Below, piece by piece: positions 31,030 to 40,047 of a stretch of DNA of 64,000 bases. The number at the start of each line of letters is the position of its first letter. Within the stretch, counting starts at the first letter, position 1. Origin of the DNA: Streptococcus halotolerans. Lineage in GTDB: Bacteria > Bacillota > Bacilli > Lactobacillales > Streptococcaceae. The DNA lies in contig NZ_CP014835.1 of the NCBI RefSeq assembly GCF_001598035.1, positions 744,001 to 808,000 on the forward strand, in the 5' to 3' direction. A model generated the notes under the pieces. It had not been told where the DNA came from. It made no database searches and saw nothing but the letters and a program-made list of their open reading frames with translations. Both the position numbers and the translations under genes were made by a program.

Positions 31030-31660
31030 TTTTTGTTATTTTAACATAAAAGTCTGAAAATGGATAGTTAACCTGAACGTAAAGCGCGTCACGTCCATAA
31101 CACTTCTGTTATCGATTCGATTAACGAGATACCATGATGAAAAGATGACAACAATTGCTCTAATTCGAATAATCAAATGCATAAACTGACTCTTGAAAAG
31201 ACAGTAACTCTACTTCTTTAGTGGTTCTATTACTTTTCCATCGCTCGCCTACTCATCTTTCTTTTCGATAAAATCCTGAAACAACAAGCTAACAGGCTGC
31301 ATTTCTAGTCCTTTCACCAATCTTAACATCAGTCATTATGCTATGACTACAACCAGAATATGCTTAATCAGCAGAATACCTAACCAATCATTAGCTTTTG
31401 CAAATGTGGTTAGCCTTTGTTCAGTCAGTGACAAGTTTATTTCCTTATCTTAAAAACATTCCTGACAGTAGTTTGATAGTAGGACGATCTTTTCATCTGT
31501 TGCCATTGAAAGTTATCTATTGCCCCCTACTTTTTTAATCGAGGAAACTGAAGCTACGAAAATATCTAAACCACCATGGACATCTATACCCAGATCACTC
31601 AAAAGGTGAAAAATGGAGTCGCCGGCAAGGTCGCTTCCTACATTGTTTTTTTAAATATGG
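31030..31660. other. Non-coding stretch
   Basis: About 630 bases with no convincing gene, RNA or repeat. It separates the ECF S-component gene from the IS200-type element. Confidence 0.5.
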
Positions 31661-31670
31661 GTATCAAAAT

Positions 31671-32425
31671 CATGACCACCCGTCTAACGGGTGGTTTGAA
31701 CCGGGGCTATAAGCCCACATTACCAGCCAGCGCCTAAAGACGCTGGCTTTCACTTTGTTCAAGCCTCACTGCTCTTGACTCGTCGCTAGCCTCTCAAAGA
31801 GACAGTGGTACTACTTGCCACTATCCCTAAAGGGATCTTCATACTCTTTCACACTCAACTTATCTAGTGCTATATCATGCTTCTCTTGCTCTTGAATATA
31901 TTTCTTTATCGTGGCTCCATTGAGACCAACCGTACTCACGTAATATCCCTCTGCCCAAAAATGGCGGTTCCCAAATTTATATTTTAAATTGGCGTGTTTA
32001 TCAAACATCATTAAGGCACTTTTACCTTTTAAGTATCCCATGAAACTTGATACACTTATTCGTGGTGGGATGCTCACTAGCATATGAACATGGTCTGGCA
32101 TCAGATGTCCTTCTATAAGTTCTACCCCCTTATAACTGCATAATCGGCGAAATATCTCGCCCAAACTGCTTCTATATTGATTATAAATGACTTTTCGTCT
32201 ATACTTAGGGGTAAACACAATGTGATATTTACACATCCATTTTGTGTGTGATAAACTATGTGCCTTTTGTGCCATATCATTATCTCCTTTCGCTTTACAG
32301 TAGGCTTGAACACCTTTATTGTATCGCGTTTGGAGATTTTTTTGTATAACAGTCGATGCGCACCCGCATAGCGGGTGGTTTATTTGTCTCGCACCTATCG
32401 GAGCGAGACTGGGCTTAAAGCCACA
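31671..32425 (-). mobile_element. IS200/IS605-type element
   Basis: An element with a Y1 transposase and no TnpB. The ends carry subterminal hairpins rather than inverted repeats: ACCACCCG/CGGGTGGT at 31675-31695, and CACCCGC/GCGGGTG plus GTCTCGC/GCGAGAC at 32361-32409. Exact borders are approximate. It lies directly after the rpmA terminator, a typical landing place for IS200-like elements. Confidence 0.8.
31811..32275 (-). CDS. tnpA: IS200/IS605-family transposase TnpA
   Basis: A 154-residue single-strand DNA transposase with an HUH active site. MPDHVHMLV at about 59-67 provides the two His, and the catalytic Tyr is probably in the C-terminal NGATIKKYIQEQ helix (about 119-130). Length is normal and the frame is intact, so the element may be active. 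AAAGGAG lies 8 bases before the ATG. Confidence 0.93.
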   Translation of the reverse strand: MAQKAHSLSHTKWMCKYHIVFTPKYRRKVIYNQYRSSLGEIFRRLCSYKGVELIEGHLMPDHVHMLVSIPPRISVSSFMGYLKGKSALMMFDKHANLKYKFGNRHFWAEGYYVSTVGLNGATIKKYIQEQEKHDIALDKLSVKEYEDPFRDSGK

Positions 32426-32430
32426 TAAAC

Positions 32431-32468
32431 AAAAAAACAGGCCTTCCGAAATCTCGGAAAGCCTGTTG
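32431..32468 (-). terminator. Terminator after rpmA
   Basis: On the minus strand AACAGGC and GCCTGTT with inner TTCCG/CGGAA form a long hairpin followed by seven T, about 30 bases after the rpmA stop. Confidence 0.85.
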
Positions 32469-32497
32469 TGATGCTATTTCTAGACTTATTTTGAGAC

Positions 32498-32791
32498 TTA
32501 TTTTGCGATTGGGTAAACAGATACTTGTTTTCTATCGCGTCCTTTACGTTCAAAACGTACAACACCTTCAACTTTTGCAAAAAGTGTATCATCTCCACCA
32601 CGACCTACGTTAATGCCTGGATAGATATGAGTTCCGCGTTGACGGTAAAGGATTGAACCACCTGAAACAGTTTGTCCATCAGCAGCTTTAGCACCTAGGC
32701 GTTTAGCTTCTGAATCGCGTCCGTTTGATGTAGAACCCCCACCTTTTTTGTGGGCGAAAAGTTGCAAGTTAGCAAGATTCATGTTTAACAT
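32498..32791 (-). CDS. rpmA: Ribosomal protein L27
   Basis: A 97-residue large-subunit protein whose N-terminus reaches the peptidyl transferase centre. As in other Firmicutes, an extension ending LANLQLF precedes the mature AHKKGGGS start; Prp, encoded just upstream, removes it. GAGAGGAC lies upstream of the first Met. It is the last gene of the rplU-prp-rpmA operon. Confidence 0.97.
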   Translation of the reverse strand: MLNMNLANLQLFAHKKGGGSTSNGRDSEAKRLGAKAADGQTVSGGSILYRQRGTHIYPGINVGRGGDDTLFAKVEGVVRFERKGRDRKQVSVYPIAK

Positions 32792-32811
32792 AATGTTTGT
32801 CCTCTCTTTGT

Positions 32812-33147
32812 TTAATTGGTAATGACTTTTGTTGTAACAAACTCTTGAGAGTTTTCCGCTAAACTAGTCATACCTAGGAGAAATGATTCAAATAGTAATT
32901 GAACTTTCTCATCCTTAAGGTCAGTTAAATCAGATAAACTTATCTTCATATAACCGCCATCAATCTCATCGATTGTTACATCTGCTGCACAGTCAGTTAG
33001 AACTTCCATGGAATTAACAAGGTTAATCGATAGGGTTGAAACGGCTGCACAAACGATATCATAACCAAATTCACCACTCCCAGCATGTCCTGTTATTTCA
33101 ACACTAACAAGATGCTGATTCGTACGAATAAAGGTCGCTTGAATCAT
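32812..33147 (-). CDS. prp: Ribosomal-processing cysteine protease Prp
   Basis: A 111-residue cysteine protease that cleaves the N-terminal extension of L27. The catalytic His is in [11 protein letters not shown] (about residue 21), and the Cys is in DIVCAAVS (about 33). It lies 5 bases after rplU and 20 before rpmA, the conserved order. Confidence 0.95.
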   Translation of the reverse strand: MIQATFIRTNQHLVSVEITGHAGSGEFGYDIVCAAVSTLSINLVNSMEVLTDCAADVTIDEIDGGYMKISLSDLTDLKDEKVQLLFESFLLGMTSLAENSQEFVTTKVITN

Positions 33148-33152
33148 AAAGA

Positions 33153-33467
33153 TTAAGCGTTGATAGCGTCGATAACAACTTTAGTATAAGGTTGACGGTG
33201 ACCTTGTTTACGGTGGCTACCTTTTTTAGGTTTGTATTTGTAAGAAACAACTTTCTTTTGTTTACCTTGTTTTTCGATAGTACCAACGACTGTAGCTCCT
33301 TCAACAACTGGAGTACCGACTTTAGTAGTTTCACCACCAACAAGAACAACTTCGTTAAAAGTCACTTCTGCGCCAGCTTCAGCGTCAATTTTTTCAACGT
33401 AGATAGCTTGACCTACTTCAACTTTAACTTGTTTACCACCAGTTTTGATGATTGCATATGTGCTCAT
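33153..33467 (-). CDS. rplU: Ribosomal protein L21
   Basis: A 104-residue large-subunit protein beginning [13 protein letters not shown], the expected start and length. The C-terminus [16 protein letters not shown] contacts 23S rRNA. I chose the ATG at 33467 because AGGAGGTGC lies directly upstream; 23 further in-frame codons belong to the leader. Confidence 0.97.
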   Translation of the reverse strand: MSTYAIIKTGGKQVKVEVGQAIYVEKIDAEAGAEVTFNEVVLVGGETTKVGTPVVEGATVVGTIEKQGKQKKVVSYKYKPKKGSHRKQGHRQPYTKVVIDAINA

Positions 33468-33484
33468 GATGCACCTCCTATAAA

Positions 33485-33600
33485 AAATTTTTGCTGAGGT
33501 TTCCCTCTGTGAAGACTCGCCTAGATTGCGAGGCACGAAGCCTACTTAAACAATGTTCGCGCGGTTGCACAGGACGTGCATTTAGTCAACATTCATATGT
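33485..33600 (-). ncRNA. Putative L21 leader
   Basis: The roughly 115 bases upstream of rplU hold small hairpins (GCAC/GTGC at about 33567-33579; CGCCTAG/CTAGGCG-like pairing further on). In Firmicutes this position carries the L21 leader RNA, which controls the rplU-prp-rpmA operon. The assignment rests on position and structure only, not on a covariance-model match. Confidence 0.45.
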
Positions 33601-33609
33601 TATCACAAG

Positions 33610-34059
33610 CGAGTTATGAAATCAAGGATTTTACTGTTTTTTATTTTTTAACATTTTTATCAGCCTCTAAAATGACTGATTTTCTCAAAATAGGGGTTCA
33701 ATTGATTGTTTAACATCAACAGTCAATGGAGAATGTTTTTAAAGGTGCCTTTTTCTTTTGCTATCAGTATAGAATGATGGGTATTTTCTATCTGGTTTAT
33801 TCTGCCTATTCAAGTGATTATCTAAGTTTAATAGATGGCTTTTCCTATTTAGCCTAATTTTACAAATAGCACAATCGTAAAACTATCGTAGGTGATTGGA
33901 ACTAAGCCGTATACATTTGCCTTCATAACTCCTCTCATTCGAACGATTCCTTACTTCATAAAGCATTACAACCGTTACAACGATACATCAAAACGTCTAC
34001 CCAAAATCGGTAACGTTAGCCGTACACTTTGTAGCATCTTGTCAAAAATTCTCAAAATA
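33610..34059. other. Non-coding stretch upstream of the rplU leader
   Basis: No convincing gene. The stretch separates the ribosomal operon from a RUP-like repeat and the capA-type gene. Confidence 0.5.
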
Positions 34060-34224
34060 ATACTCATCCAAAATCAAAAACTAACTTTCTGTAACCATTG
34101 TCTGTTGACGGTGGTTTTTAATACTCTTCAAAATCAAAAGCAGACCTTATTGACATGATTTGATGAACTTTAGTCCTATCTGTATCGGTGTTGCCTAGTT
34201 TGTTTTTGATTTTCATTGAGTATA
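34060..34224 (+). repeat. RUP-like composite repeat, copy 2
   Basis: This appears identical in all 165 bases to the copy at 21196-21360, which implies recent movement or conversion. It has the same structure: an IS630 right end in inverse orientation, then a 104-bp unit (34121-34224) with its own IS630-like ends. Confidence 0.88.
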
Positions 34225-34263
34225 AAAGCGATTTTCGTATGCCCTTTTGAAACTAATATCAGC

Positions 34264-34302
34264 TAAAAAATAAGACAATAGCCGATCATTGACTATTGTC
34301 TA
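34264..34302 (-). terminator. Probable terminator after the CapA-like gene
   Basis: On the minus strand AGACAATAG and CTATTGTCT pair around an 11-base loop, followed by a T-rich tract. It lies about 170 bases after the stop of the gene at 34471. Confidence 0.55.
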
Positions 34303-34470
34303 AAACATATTGGCTGTCAAAAAAACATTGACATGTTTAAGAATCGATAGAAAAGAGCCATGTGAGGCATTTCCCTTGATTAACCAGACACCTAATACCG
34401 CTCTTTCCTAACAATTATTTTCATGATAACAGGACTGAGATCGCTAGACTTTGTGACAGAGCAGGACTGC

Positions 34471-35646
34471 CTACCATTTTAAATTCACATGTTGATTGAT
34501 TTCTTGGTAGGCTGTATCAACTTTATCTTGTAAGTCGCTATTGATTTTCTGACGATATTTCCCACCTTTTATAAAATCTTCTAACACCATCACACGATAA
34601 TCATATAAGCCATAACCTTCTGGTGCAAATCTTCCAGTTGGTTTTGCGTCAACCAAGGTAGGGTGAGCTTTCACTTTTTTGATGATCGTTTTTGAACCAG
34701 TTTTTTCAAAAGTCACATCCATGAGCAAGCCTCTCTCTGGCCACTTGTCTTCCATAATTTCTGCTTGTTGGTTTGAAATAAAGTTTCCCATAGAATAGAT
34801 GATGAATTTCTTCTGCCCATCTTTTTTAATCGTTTCTGCTGGTTCGACCACGTGCGGATGGCCTCCAAAAATCACATCGGCTCCCCATTCCACCATCTGA
34901 CGATAGAGTTTTTTCTGTTCTGCGGTAGGTGCCAATCGATATTCTTCCCCCATTTGCGGCATAACGATAGTAACGTCTGCCTTTTTTTCGGCTTCTTTCA
35001 ATTCTGACTTGATTTTATCGCGATCAAGATCTGACATATGACGATTATATTCGTCTGCTGTCAGATTGGCATCCATACCATTATAACCATAAGAATAAGC
35101 TAAAATGGCAATCTTAATCCCATTCACATTCTTAATGAGTACTTCCTCTTTTGATCGATTTTTCTCATATACCCCCACTGCATCTATCCCTAGCTTATTG
35201 AACGTTTTCTTAGTGTTAAGGGCGCCCTCTAAACCGGAGTCAAGGATATGGTTATGGGCCAAATCCACCACATCATACCCTGTGTTCTTTAAGGTTTGAG
35301 CAATGCTCTCAGGGGCATTAAATAAGGGATAGCCTGACAAAGGATAATCCGGAGAAATAGTCCCCTCAAAATCCCCAATAGCCAAGTCCGCACTGGAAAT
35401 TCTGTCCTTAACATAAGTAAAGTAATCATCGAAATCGTAAGACCCATCGCTTTTTAAGGCACTAGCATAGAGGACATTATGAATGAGAATGTCACCATTG
35501 GCAAGAACACGCGCTCTTTTGACCTTCTCGTCTTTCTTTGGGTCTGGCTTTGCCAAGGCATGATAGCCATCAAAAAGTCCTGCCAAAAGCAAGGACAGAG
35601 CAATAAAAGCCAGACAGGTTTTCTTAATCACCGTTAAATGTTTCAT
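34471..35646 (-). CDS. CapA-family surface phosphoesterase-like protein
   Basis: A 391-residue protein. One N-terminal hydrophobic anchor or signal segment (about 8-30) is followed by a PGA_cap/CapA metallophosphatase-like domain: NGDILIHN (about 50-57), DFEGTIS (about 92-98), DLAHNHILDSG (about 127-137) and FGGHPHVVEP (about 262-271) supply the usual metal ligands. CapA-type proteins are linked to polyglutamate capsule export in Bacillus, but no capB or capC is here, so its role is open. ATG at 35646 has GGAGG upstream. Confidence 0.85.
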   Translation of the reverse strand: MKHLTVIKKTCLAFIALSLLLAGLFDGYHALAKPDPKKDEKVKRARVLANGDILIHNVLYASALKSDGSYDFDDYFTYVKDRISSADLAIGDFEGTISPDYPLSGYPLFNAPESIAQTLKNTGYDVVDLAHNHILDSGLEGALNTKKTFNKLGIDAVGVYEKNRSKEEVLIKNVNGIKIAILAYSYGYNGMDANLTADEYNRHMSDLDRDKIKSELKEAEKKADVTIVMPQMGEEYRLAPTAEQKKLYRQMVEWGADVIFGGHPHVVEPAETIKKDGQKKFIIYSMGNFISNQQAEIMEDKWPERGLLMDVTFEKTGSKTIIKKVKAHPTLVDAKPTGRFAPEGYGLYDYRVMVLEDFIKGGKYRQKINSDLQDKVDTAYQEINQHVNLKW

Positions 35647-35850
35647 CAAATTATCCTCCTATGGATAGTATACCATAAGAAGCCAATGAATAGATAGCGG
35701 TTCCATTATATCCTCTTTGAGGGTCATATTATACTTAACAAAAATTATAAATAGCGGAATCGTCATGTTGTGACAACATAAATCATTCCTTTCCATCTAA
35801 AATCGATTGGACACAGAAACTAGACCTCCGCTATTTTGATTTTGAATTAG

Positions 35851-35956
35851 TATAGTTTTTTGAATTAAGGTTGGTACATCGTCGTTTTCGTCTTACCTTA
35901 CTCAAGTACTGACCGTATCTCAGTTCTTTGTCTCAAAGTTAATTCATTCAACTATA
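35851..35956 (+). repeat. MITE-like repeat, family A, copy 3
   Basis: A 106-bp copy with the same ends (TATAGTT...ACTATA) and core as the other family A repeats, slightly diverged. It is intergenic between the rpsU terminator and the CapA-like gene. The bases just before it, TTTTGATTTTGAATTAGTATA, resemble an RUP/IS630-type end. Confidence 0.8.
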
Positions 35957-36000
35957 TTAGCTTGAGTAAAACTGAAAAGCAACACTTTTTTCTGAGCACG

Positions 36001-36025
36001 CAAAAACCACTCCGAAAAGAGTGGC
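36001..36025 (-). terminator. Terminator after rpsU
   Basis: On the minus strand CCACTC and GAGTGG pair around a 6-base loop and are followed by TTTTTG, directly after the rpsU stop. Confidence 0.75.
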
Positions 36026-36040
36026 TAAATCTAACATCAA

Positions 36041-36217
36041 TTAGAATTTTTTACGTTTGCGAGCTGCTTCTGATTTACGTTTACGTTTTACAGATGGTTT
36101 TTCATAGTGTTCACGTTTACGTGCCTCTTGAAGAGTACCAGCTTTAGTCACAGAACGTTTGAAACGACGAAGGGCATCATCGAGTGATTCATTTTTACGT
36201 ACGACTGTTTTTGACAT
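36041..36217 (-). CDS. rpsU: Ribosomal protein S21
   Basis: A 58-residue very basic small-subunit protein beginning [20 protein letters not shown] and ending in the Lys/Arg-rich RKRKKF. The ATG at 36217 follows GAGGAGGTGA. It is a single-gene unit, as usual in streptococci. Confidence 0.97.
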   Translation of the reverse strand: MSKTVVRKNESLDDALRRFKRSVTKAGTLQEARKREHYEKPSVKRKRKSEAARKRKKF

Positions 36218-36300
36218 TGATTTCACCTCCTCAAGATAAGATACCATTTACACGGTCTTAATTATTATACTTTAAAGTGATTATCTTGGCAAGATTTTTA

Positions 36301-36879
36301 TCAATTTTTTCCAAAAATTCTTGACAAACGTTTTTGCAAGTCTGGCAAGAGGTCTTCTGTAAACCAAGGGTTTTTGCTTAACCAGATATTATTTCGAGGT
36401 GACGGATGAGGCAAAGGAAGATAGTCAGGTAAATAATCTTGGTAAGCCGCCACACGGTCTGTTAAAGTCTTTTTATCGTCTAAATAATAGTCCTGCGCTG
36501 CTTTACCTACCAGTAGGGTTAATTGGATATCAGGCATTTCTTTCAATAATTTGGGGTGCCACTTGTCTGCCTGCCCTTTACGAGGTGGCAAGTCGCCCGA
36601 TTTTCCCTTACCAGGAAAGTAGAAATCCATGGGTAAAATCGCTATCTGATCTGACTGATAAAAGAACGCCTCATCAACACCCAACCATTCTCTCAATCGG
36701 TCACCGCTCGGATCTTGAAAAAGCATTTGCTTATTTTGAGCCTTAATTCCCGGCGCCTGCCCAATAATCAGAACCTTGGCCTTTGAACTCACTTGGTAAA
36801 GCGGTTCAATTCCAGAATCAGTGTAAGATTGGTTATCCTTGTCCGCTTTAATGGCATTATAAATACTAGTCATTAACAT
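36301..36879 (-). CDS. Uracil-DNA glycosylase-superfamily protein
   Basis: A 192-residue cytosolic protein with the superfamily signatures: GQAPG at about 40-44 (motif A) and the C-terminal HPSPRNN at about 158-164 (motif B). The spacing fits the small single-domain UDG-like group seen in lactic acid bacteria, presumed to excise uracil or related damage. The first Met has GGAG at good distance. It is not the classical family 1 Ung, whose GQDPYH motif is absent. Confidence 0.88.
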   Translation of the reverse strand: MLMTSIYNAIKADKDNQSYTDSGIEPLYQVSSKAKVLIIGQAPGIKAQNKQMLFQDPSGDRLREWLGVDEAFFYQSDQIAILPMDFYFPGKGKSGDLPPRKGQADKWHPKLLKEMPDIQLTLLVGKAAQDYYLDDKKTLTDRVAAYQDYLPDYLPLPHPSPRNNIWLSKNPWFTEDLLPDLQKRLSRIFGKN

Positions 36880-37091
36880 ATCTTACTCCTCTACTTTTAT
36901 GGACAGAAGGGACAATTCAGCAATTAGTTCCCCTTTAACAAGGCATCAAAAGAATAATCACCCACATCAGACTTGTTTTGAAACATTTTTATTTCTCCTA
37001 CCAATCAAGTTGCTAGTCCTAGCTTACCGTAATGCTTCATAAACGACTAAAGGTTATTCTAAAGATTCCTCAACATCTCTAAAAACGATAA

Positions 37092-37823
37092 CTAACTCGT
37101 TTTCTTCCTATTATCAATGGCTTTCAATGGTGTTTGCTTGAGAATGGCGTCTACCATCTCCAAATTACCAGCTAGGTTGGGGTGTAGCTGGTCTGGGAAA
37201 TATTCAGGATGTTTTTCAGTTCCCTGATATTGATCAATAACCGATACTCCAGCCTCCTTGGCTATTTCAGGAATGAGCTTTCTCAATTGACCATCTACCA
37301 CTTTATTATTTGGAAAAGTGGGTTGGGGATGTTCGAAGAAAACACGAGGTGGAATCATAAGGTAAATTTTGGGGTGACTCTCTAAAGCTTGGTAACGTTT
37401 AATAGCTGCTAGGTATTCTTTTTTGAAACGCCGGGGTTGCCAGTAAACATCTCTGGAGTCATTCGTTCCCAACATAATAATGACAATATCAGGATTCACT
37501 TGAAACGATTTTTTCGCTAGAGGCTCTTTAAAGTAAGGCTTAGCGGTATTGGATAACATCGTTCTGCCACTTAGACCAAAATTGATGACGTGATACTTTT
37601 TACCCAAGGCTTGCTGAAGAAGAGCAGGGTAAGATTCCGTCTCGCGTGTTGAGGCAACGCCTGCTCCATAAGTAATACTGTCTCCAACCGCAGCTATGGT
37701 AATTTTATGCACCTTGGTCGAGGTATCTCTGGACGCCATCAACTGTGAAAAACTATAAATACCCATGAGAATCACGATAAAATAGAGTAATCTATCAAAC
37801 CATTTTTTATGTTGTTTGGTCAT
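37092..37823 (-). CDS. Membrane-anchored SGNH hydrolase
   Basis: A 243-residue GDSL/SGNH-type esterase. One N-terminal membrane segment (about 11-28) places the catalytic domain outside. Block I is AVGDSITYG (about 44-52) with the Ser nucleophile, block III is MLGTNDSRD (about 117-125), and block V is DQLHPN (about 211-216) with Asp and His. Such enzymes de-acylate lipids or cell-wall glycans; the substrate is unknown. AAGGAGGTAT precedes the ATG. Confidence 0.9.
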   Translation of the reverse strand: MTKQHKKWFDRLLYFIVILMGIYSFSQLMASRDTSTKVHKITIAAVGDSITYGAGVASTRETESYPALLQQALGKKYHVINFGLSGRTMLSNTAKPYFKEPLAKKSFQVNPDIVIIMLGTNDSRDVYWQPRRFKKEYLAAIKRYQALESHPKIYLMIPPRVFFEHPQPTFPNNKVVDGQLRKLIPEIAKEAGVSVIDQYQGTEKHPEYFPDQLHPNLAGNLEMVDAILKQTPLKAIDNRKKTS

Positions 37824-38240
37824 TTGATACCTCCTTATATTTCGTGCAGTTAGCTACTGCCAAAGCTCAAGCCATACACTTGGAATAAGTCACCGTGGAT
37901 TGGTTGACTTCCGCAAATCGCTTGATCATTTCTGAAAAGGCTCTGACTGCAGCTTTTTGTTTCAATTGGTGATGCGTTTGATAATGCACAGACATGTTAT
38001 CTCATGTAAGGTAATCAGGCAAAAAAATTATGGATAACCAACTAAAATACTTGAGCAATCTTCTGAAAAATGGGCACTATTCAAGGGCTTTTTGGCGTAC
38101 GCCAAAATCATACAGATTGACACAAAAAATAGTTCACACGCAACTATTACCTTTTCTGATAGCTTGTCTTTCAGACTCTTCCTCCATTATCTGATATTTT
38201 AAATGAAATTTCAAAGAAAATCATTATCAACTCTTGGAAA
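37824..38240. other. Non-coding stretch
   Basis: About 415 bases between the SGNH gene and the exporter terminator with no convincing gene. It presumably holds the SGNH promoter. Confidence 0.5.
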
Positions 38241-38278
38241 TAAAGAAAAGCTGGTCTCTCAATCCCAGCTTTTCTCTT
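38241..38278 (-). terminator. Terminator of the ABC exporter operon
   Basis: On the minus strand AGAAAAGCTGG and CCAGCTTTTCT pair (11 bp) around a 10-base loop with T-rich sequence after. It lies about 25 bases after the exporter stop. Confidence 0.85.
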
Positions 38279-38298
38279 TATAAGCTTCGAAACAGTTC

Positions 38299-40047
38299 TT
38301 AAGCTTTTTCAAATTGAGAGTTATAGAGGTCAGCATAGAAACCATTTTCAGCCATCAAGGCATCATGATTGCCCTGTTCAATGATGCTTCCATCTTTCAT
38401 GACTAAGATTAAGTCGGCGTTACGGATGGTTGATAGACGATGGGCAATGATAAAAGAGGTTCTCCCTTCCATGAGTTTGTCCATAGCTTTTTGAATCAGC
38501 TCTTCCGTGCGAGTATCAACAGATGATGTGGCTTCATCTAAAATCAAAAGCGGTGCATTTTTCAAAAGAGCACGCGCAATGGTCAAAAGCTGTTTCTGAC
38601 CGACAGATAAGCTCAGACTATCGTCCAAGACACTATCGTACCCTTTAGGAAGGGTCATGATAAAGTGATGAATGCCAACAGCTTTAGCTGCCTCAACCAC
38701 TTGCTCGTTTGTTATATGCTCCTGATTGTAAATCAGATTTTCCTTAATAGTCCCTTCAAATAACCAAGTATCCTGCAAGACCATTGAAAAGGCATCGTGA
38801 ACTTCTTCTCGTTTCATATCCTTGACATTAACGTGGTCAATTCGAATACTACCGCTATTGGTTTCGTAAAAACGCATCAGCAAGTTAACAATCGTTGTCT
38901 TACCGGCACCTGTTGGACCAACAATAGCAACCTTTTGACCTGGTTTGGCTTGCGCTGAAAAAGCATTAATAACAGTCTTGTCTTTGGTATAACCAAACGT
39001 CACCTGATCAAAGTCAACATAACCCTTGACCTGTGATAATTGCTGACTTTTATCAGTTTCGTCTTCCATTTCTAGAGCATTAAGAAATTCGAAGATTCGC
39101 CCCATTGTTGCGGAGACAGTTTGCATTTGTGTAGCTCCTTGAGCTATTTGGCCAAGAGGCTGTGAGAAGATACGAACATAGGTCATAAAGGCTACGATTG
39201 TTCCCATAGTGATATCGCCATCAATCACTAATCGGGCACCAACTAAACAGACCATAACATAACCAAAGTTACCGATAAACTGCATCATGGGCATCATAAT
39301 TCCAGAGAAGAATTGCGATTGCCACATACTGTTATAAAGGTTTTGATTGAGTTGGTTAAAGGCTGACTTAGCTTGCTCCCTAGCATTGTAAGAGATGACA
39401 AGATTGTGACCTGTGTAGATTTCTTCAACGTAACCATTAACCGCAGCTAGATTATCTTGCTGACGTCTAAAGAGAGGCTGACTTTTCATCATGATGACCA
39501 CGCTAAGTAAAAAGCCTGCTAGAACCGATCCGATAGCTGTCCCAGCCATGATGACATTGGTTTTAAACATCATGATAATAGACCCAGTCAAAAGGACGCT
39601 AGCTGAAACTAGTGTGGTCAAACTCTGGTTAAGCGCTTGGGTCATATTGTCCACATCATTCGTCACACGAGATAAGGTATCTCCTTGTGAATGACCATCA
39701 AAGTAAGACAGGGGCACACAGTTGATTTTATCAGCAATGGCTGTGCGCATGCGCTTTGAGAAATGCTGGATTATAGTTGCAATGATAAAACTAGCTGAAT
39801 AAGACAAAATGGCGCCACCACCATATAGTAATGCTAGCTGGAAACCAATACCTTTGATTTTAGCTATATCAACTTTACCAGTAATTCCTGTCGTAATCAC
39901 ATCGGTGATTTCTTTTAACTTATCAGGTCCGATAACAGTAATGACACTTGAACATATCGTAAACATAATAGCCAGTCCAAACATCAAGCGGAACCCTTTC
40001 AAAAAAGGAAGGGACTGGTTGATTAACGTTTTTTTCTTAATTTTCAC
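38299..40047 (-). CDS. ABC exporter, catalytically complete subunit
   Basis: A 582-residue half-transporter: six transmembrane helices (about 15-310), then an ATPase domain with Walker A GPTGAGKTT (about 373-381), a degenerate signature LSVGQ, canonical Walker B ILDEATSSVD and the switch His in IAHRLST. It is the partner of the adjacent 600-residue subunit. Together they form a heterodimeric exporter of the type known for multidrug or peptide export. The start overlaps the partner stop by 11 bases. Confidence 0.92.
   Translation of the reverse strand: MKIKKKTLINQSLPFLKGFRLMFGLAIMFTICSSVITVIGPDKLKEITDVITTGITGKVDIAKIKGIGFQLALLYGGGAILSYSASFIIATIIQHFSKRMRTAIADKINCVPLSYFDGHSQGDTLSRVTNDVDNMTQALNQSLTTLVSASVLLTGSIIMMFKTNVIMAGTAIGSVLAGFLLSVVIMMKSQPLFRRQQDNLAAVNGYVEEIYTGHNLVISYNAREQAKSAFNQLNQNLYNSMWQSQFFSGIMMPMMQFIGNFGYVMVCLVGARLVIDGDITMGTIVAFMTYVRIFSQPLGQIAQGATQMQTVSATMGRIFEFLNALEMEDETDKSQQLSQVKGYVDFDQVTFGYTKDKTVINAFSAQAKPGQKVAIVGPTGAGKTTIVNLLMRFYETNSGSIRIDHVNVKDMKREEVHDAFSMVLQDTWLFEGTIKENLIYNQEHITNEQVVEAAKAVGIHHFIMTLPKGYDSVLDDSLSLSVGQKQLLTIARALLKNAPLLILDEATSSVDTRTEELIQKAMDKLMEGRTSFIIAHRLSTIRNADLILVMKDGSIIEQGNHDALMAENGFYADLYNSQFEKA

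Noticed and set aside
33892..34158. An 88-codon plus-strand frame
   Set aside because: Its 3' third is the RUP-like repeat, it has no ribosome binding site and it matches no domain.
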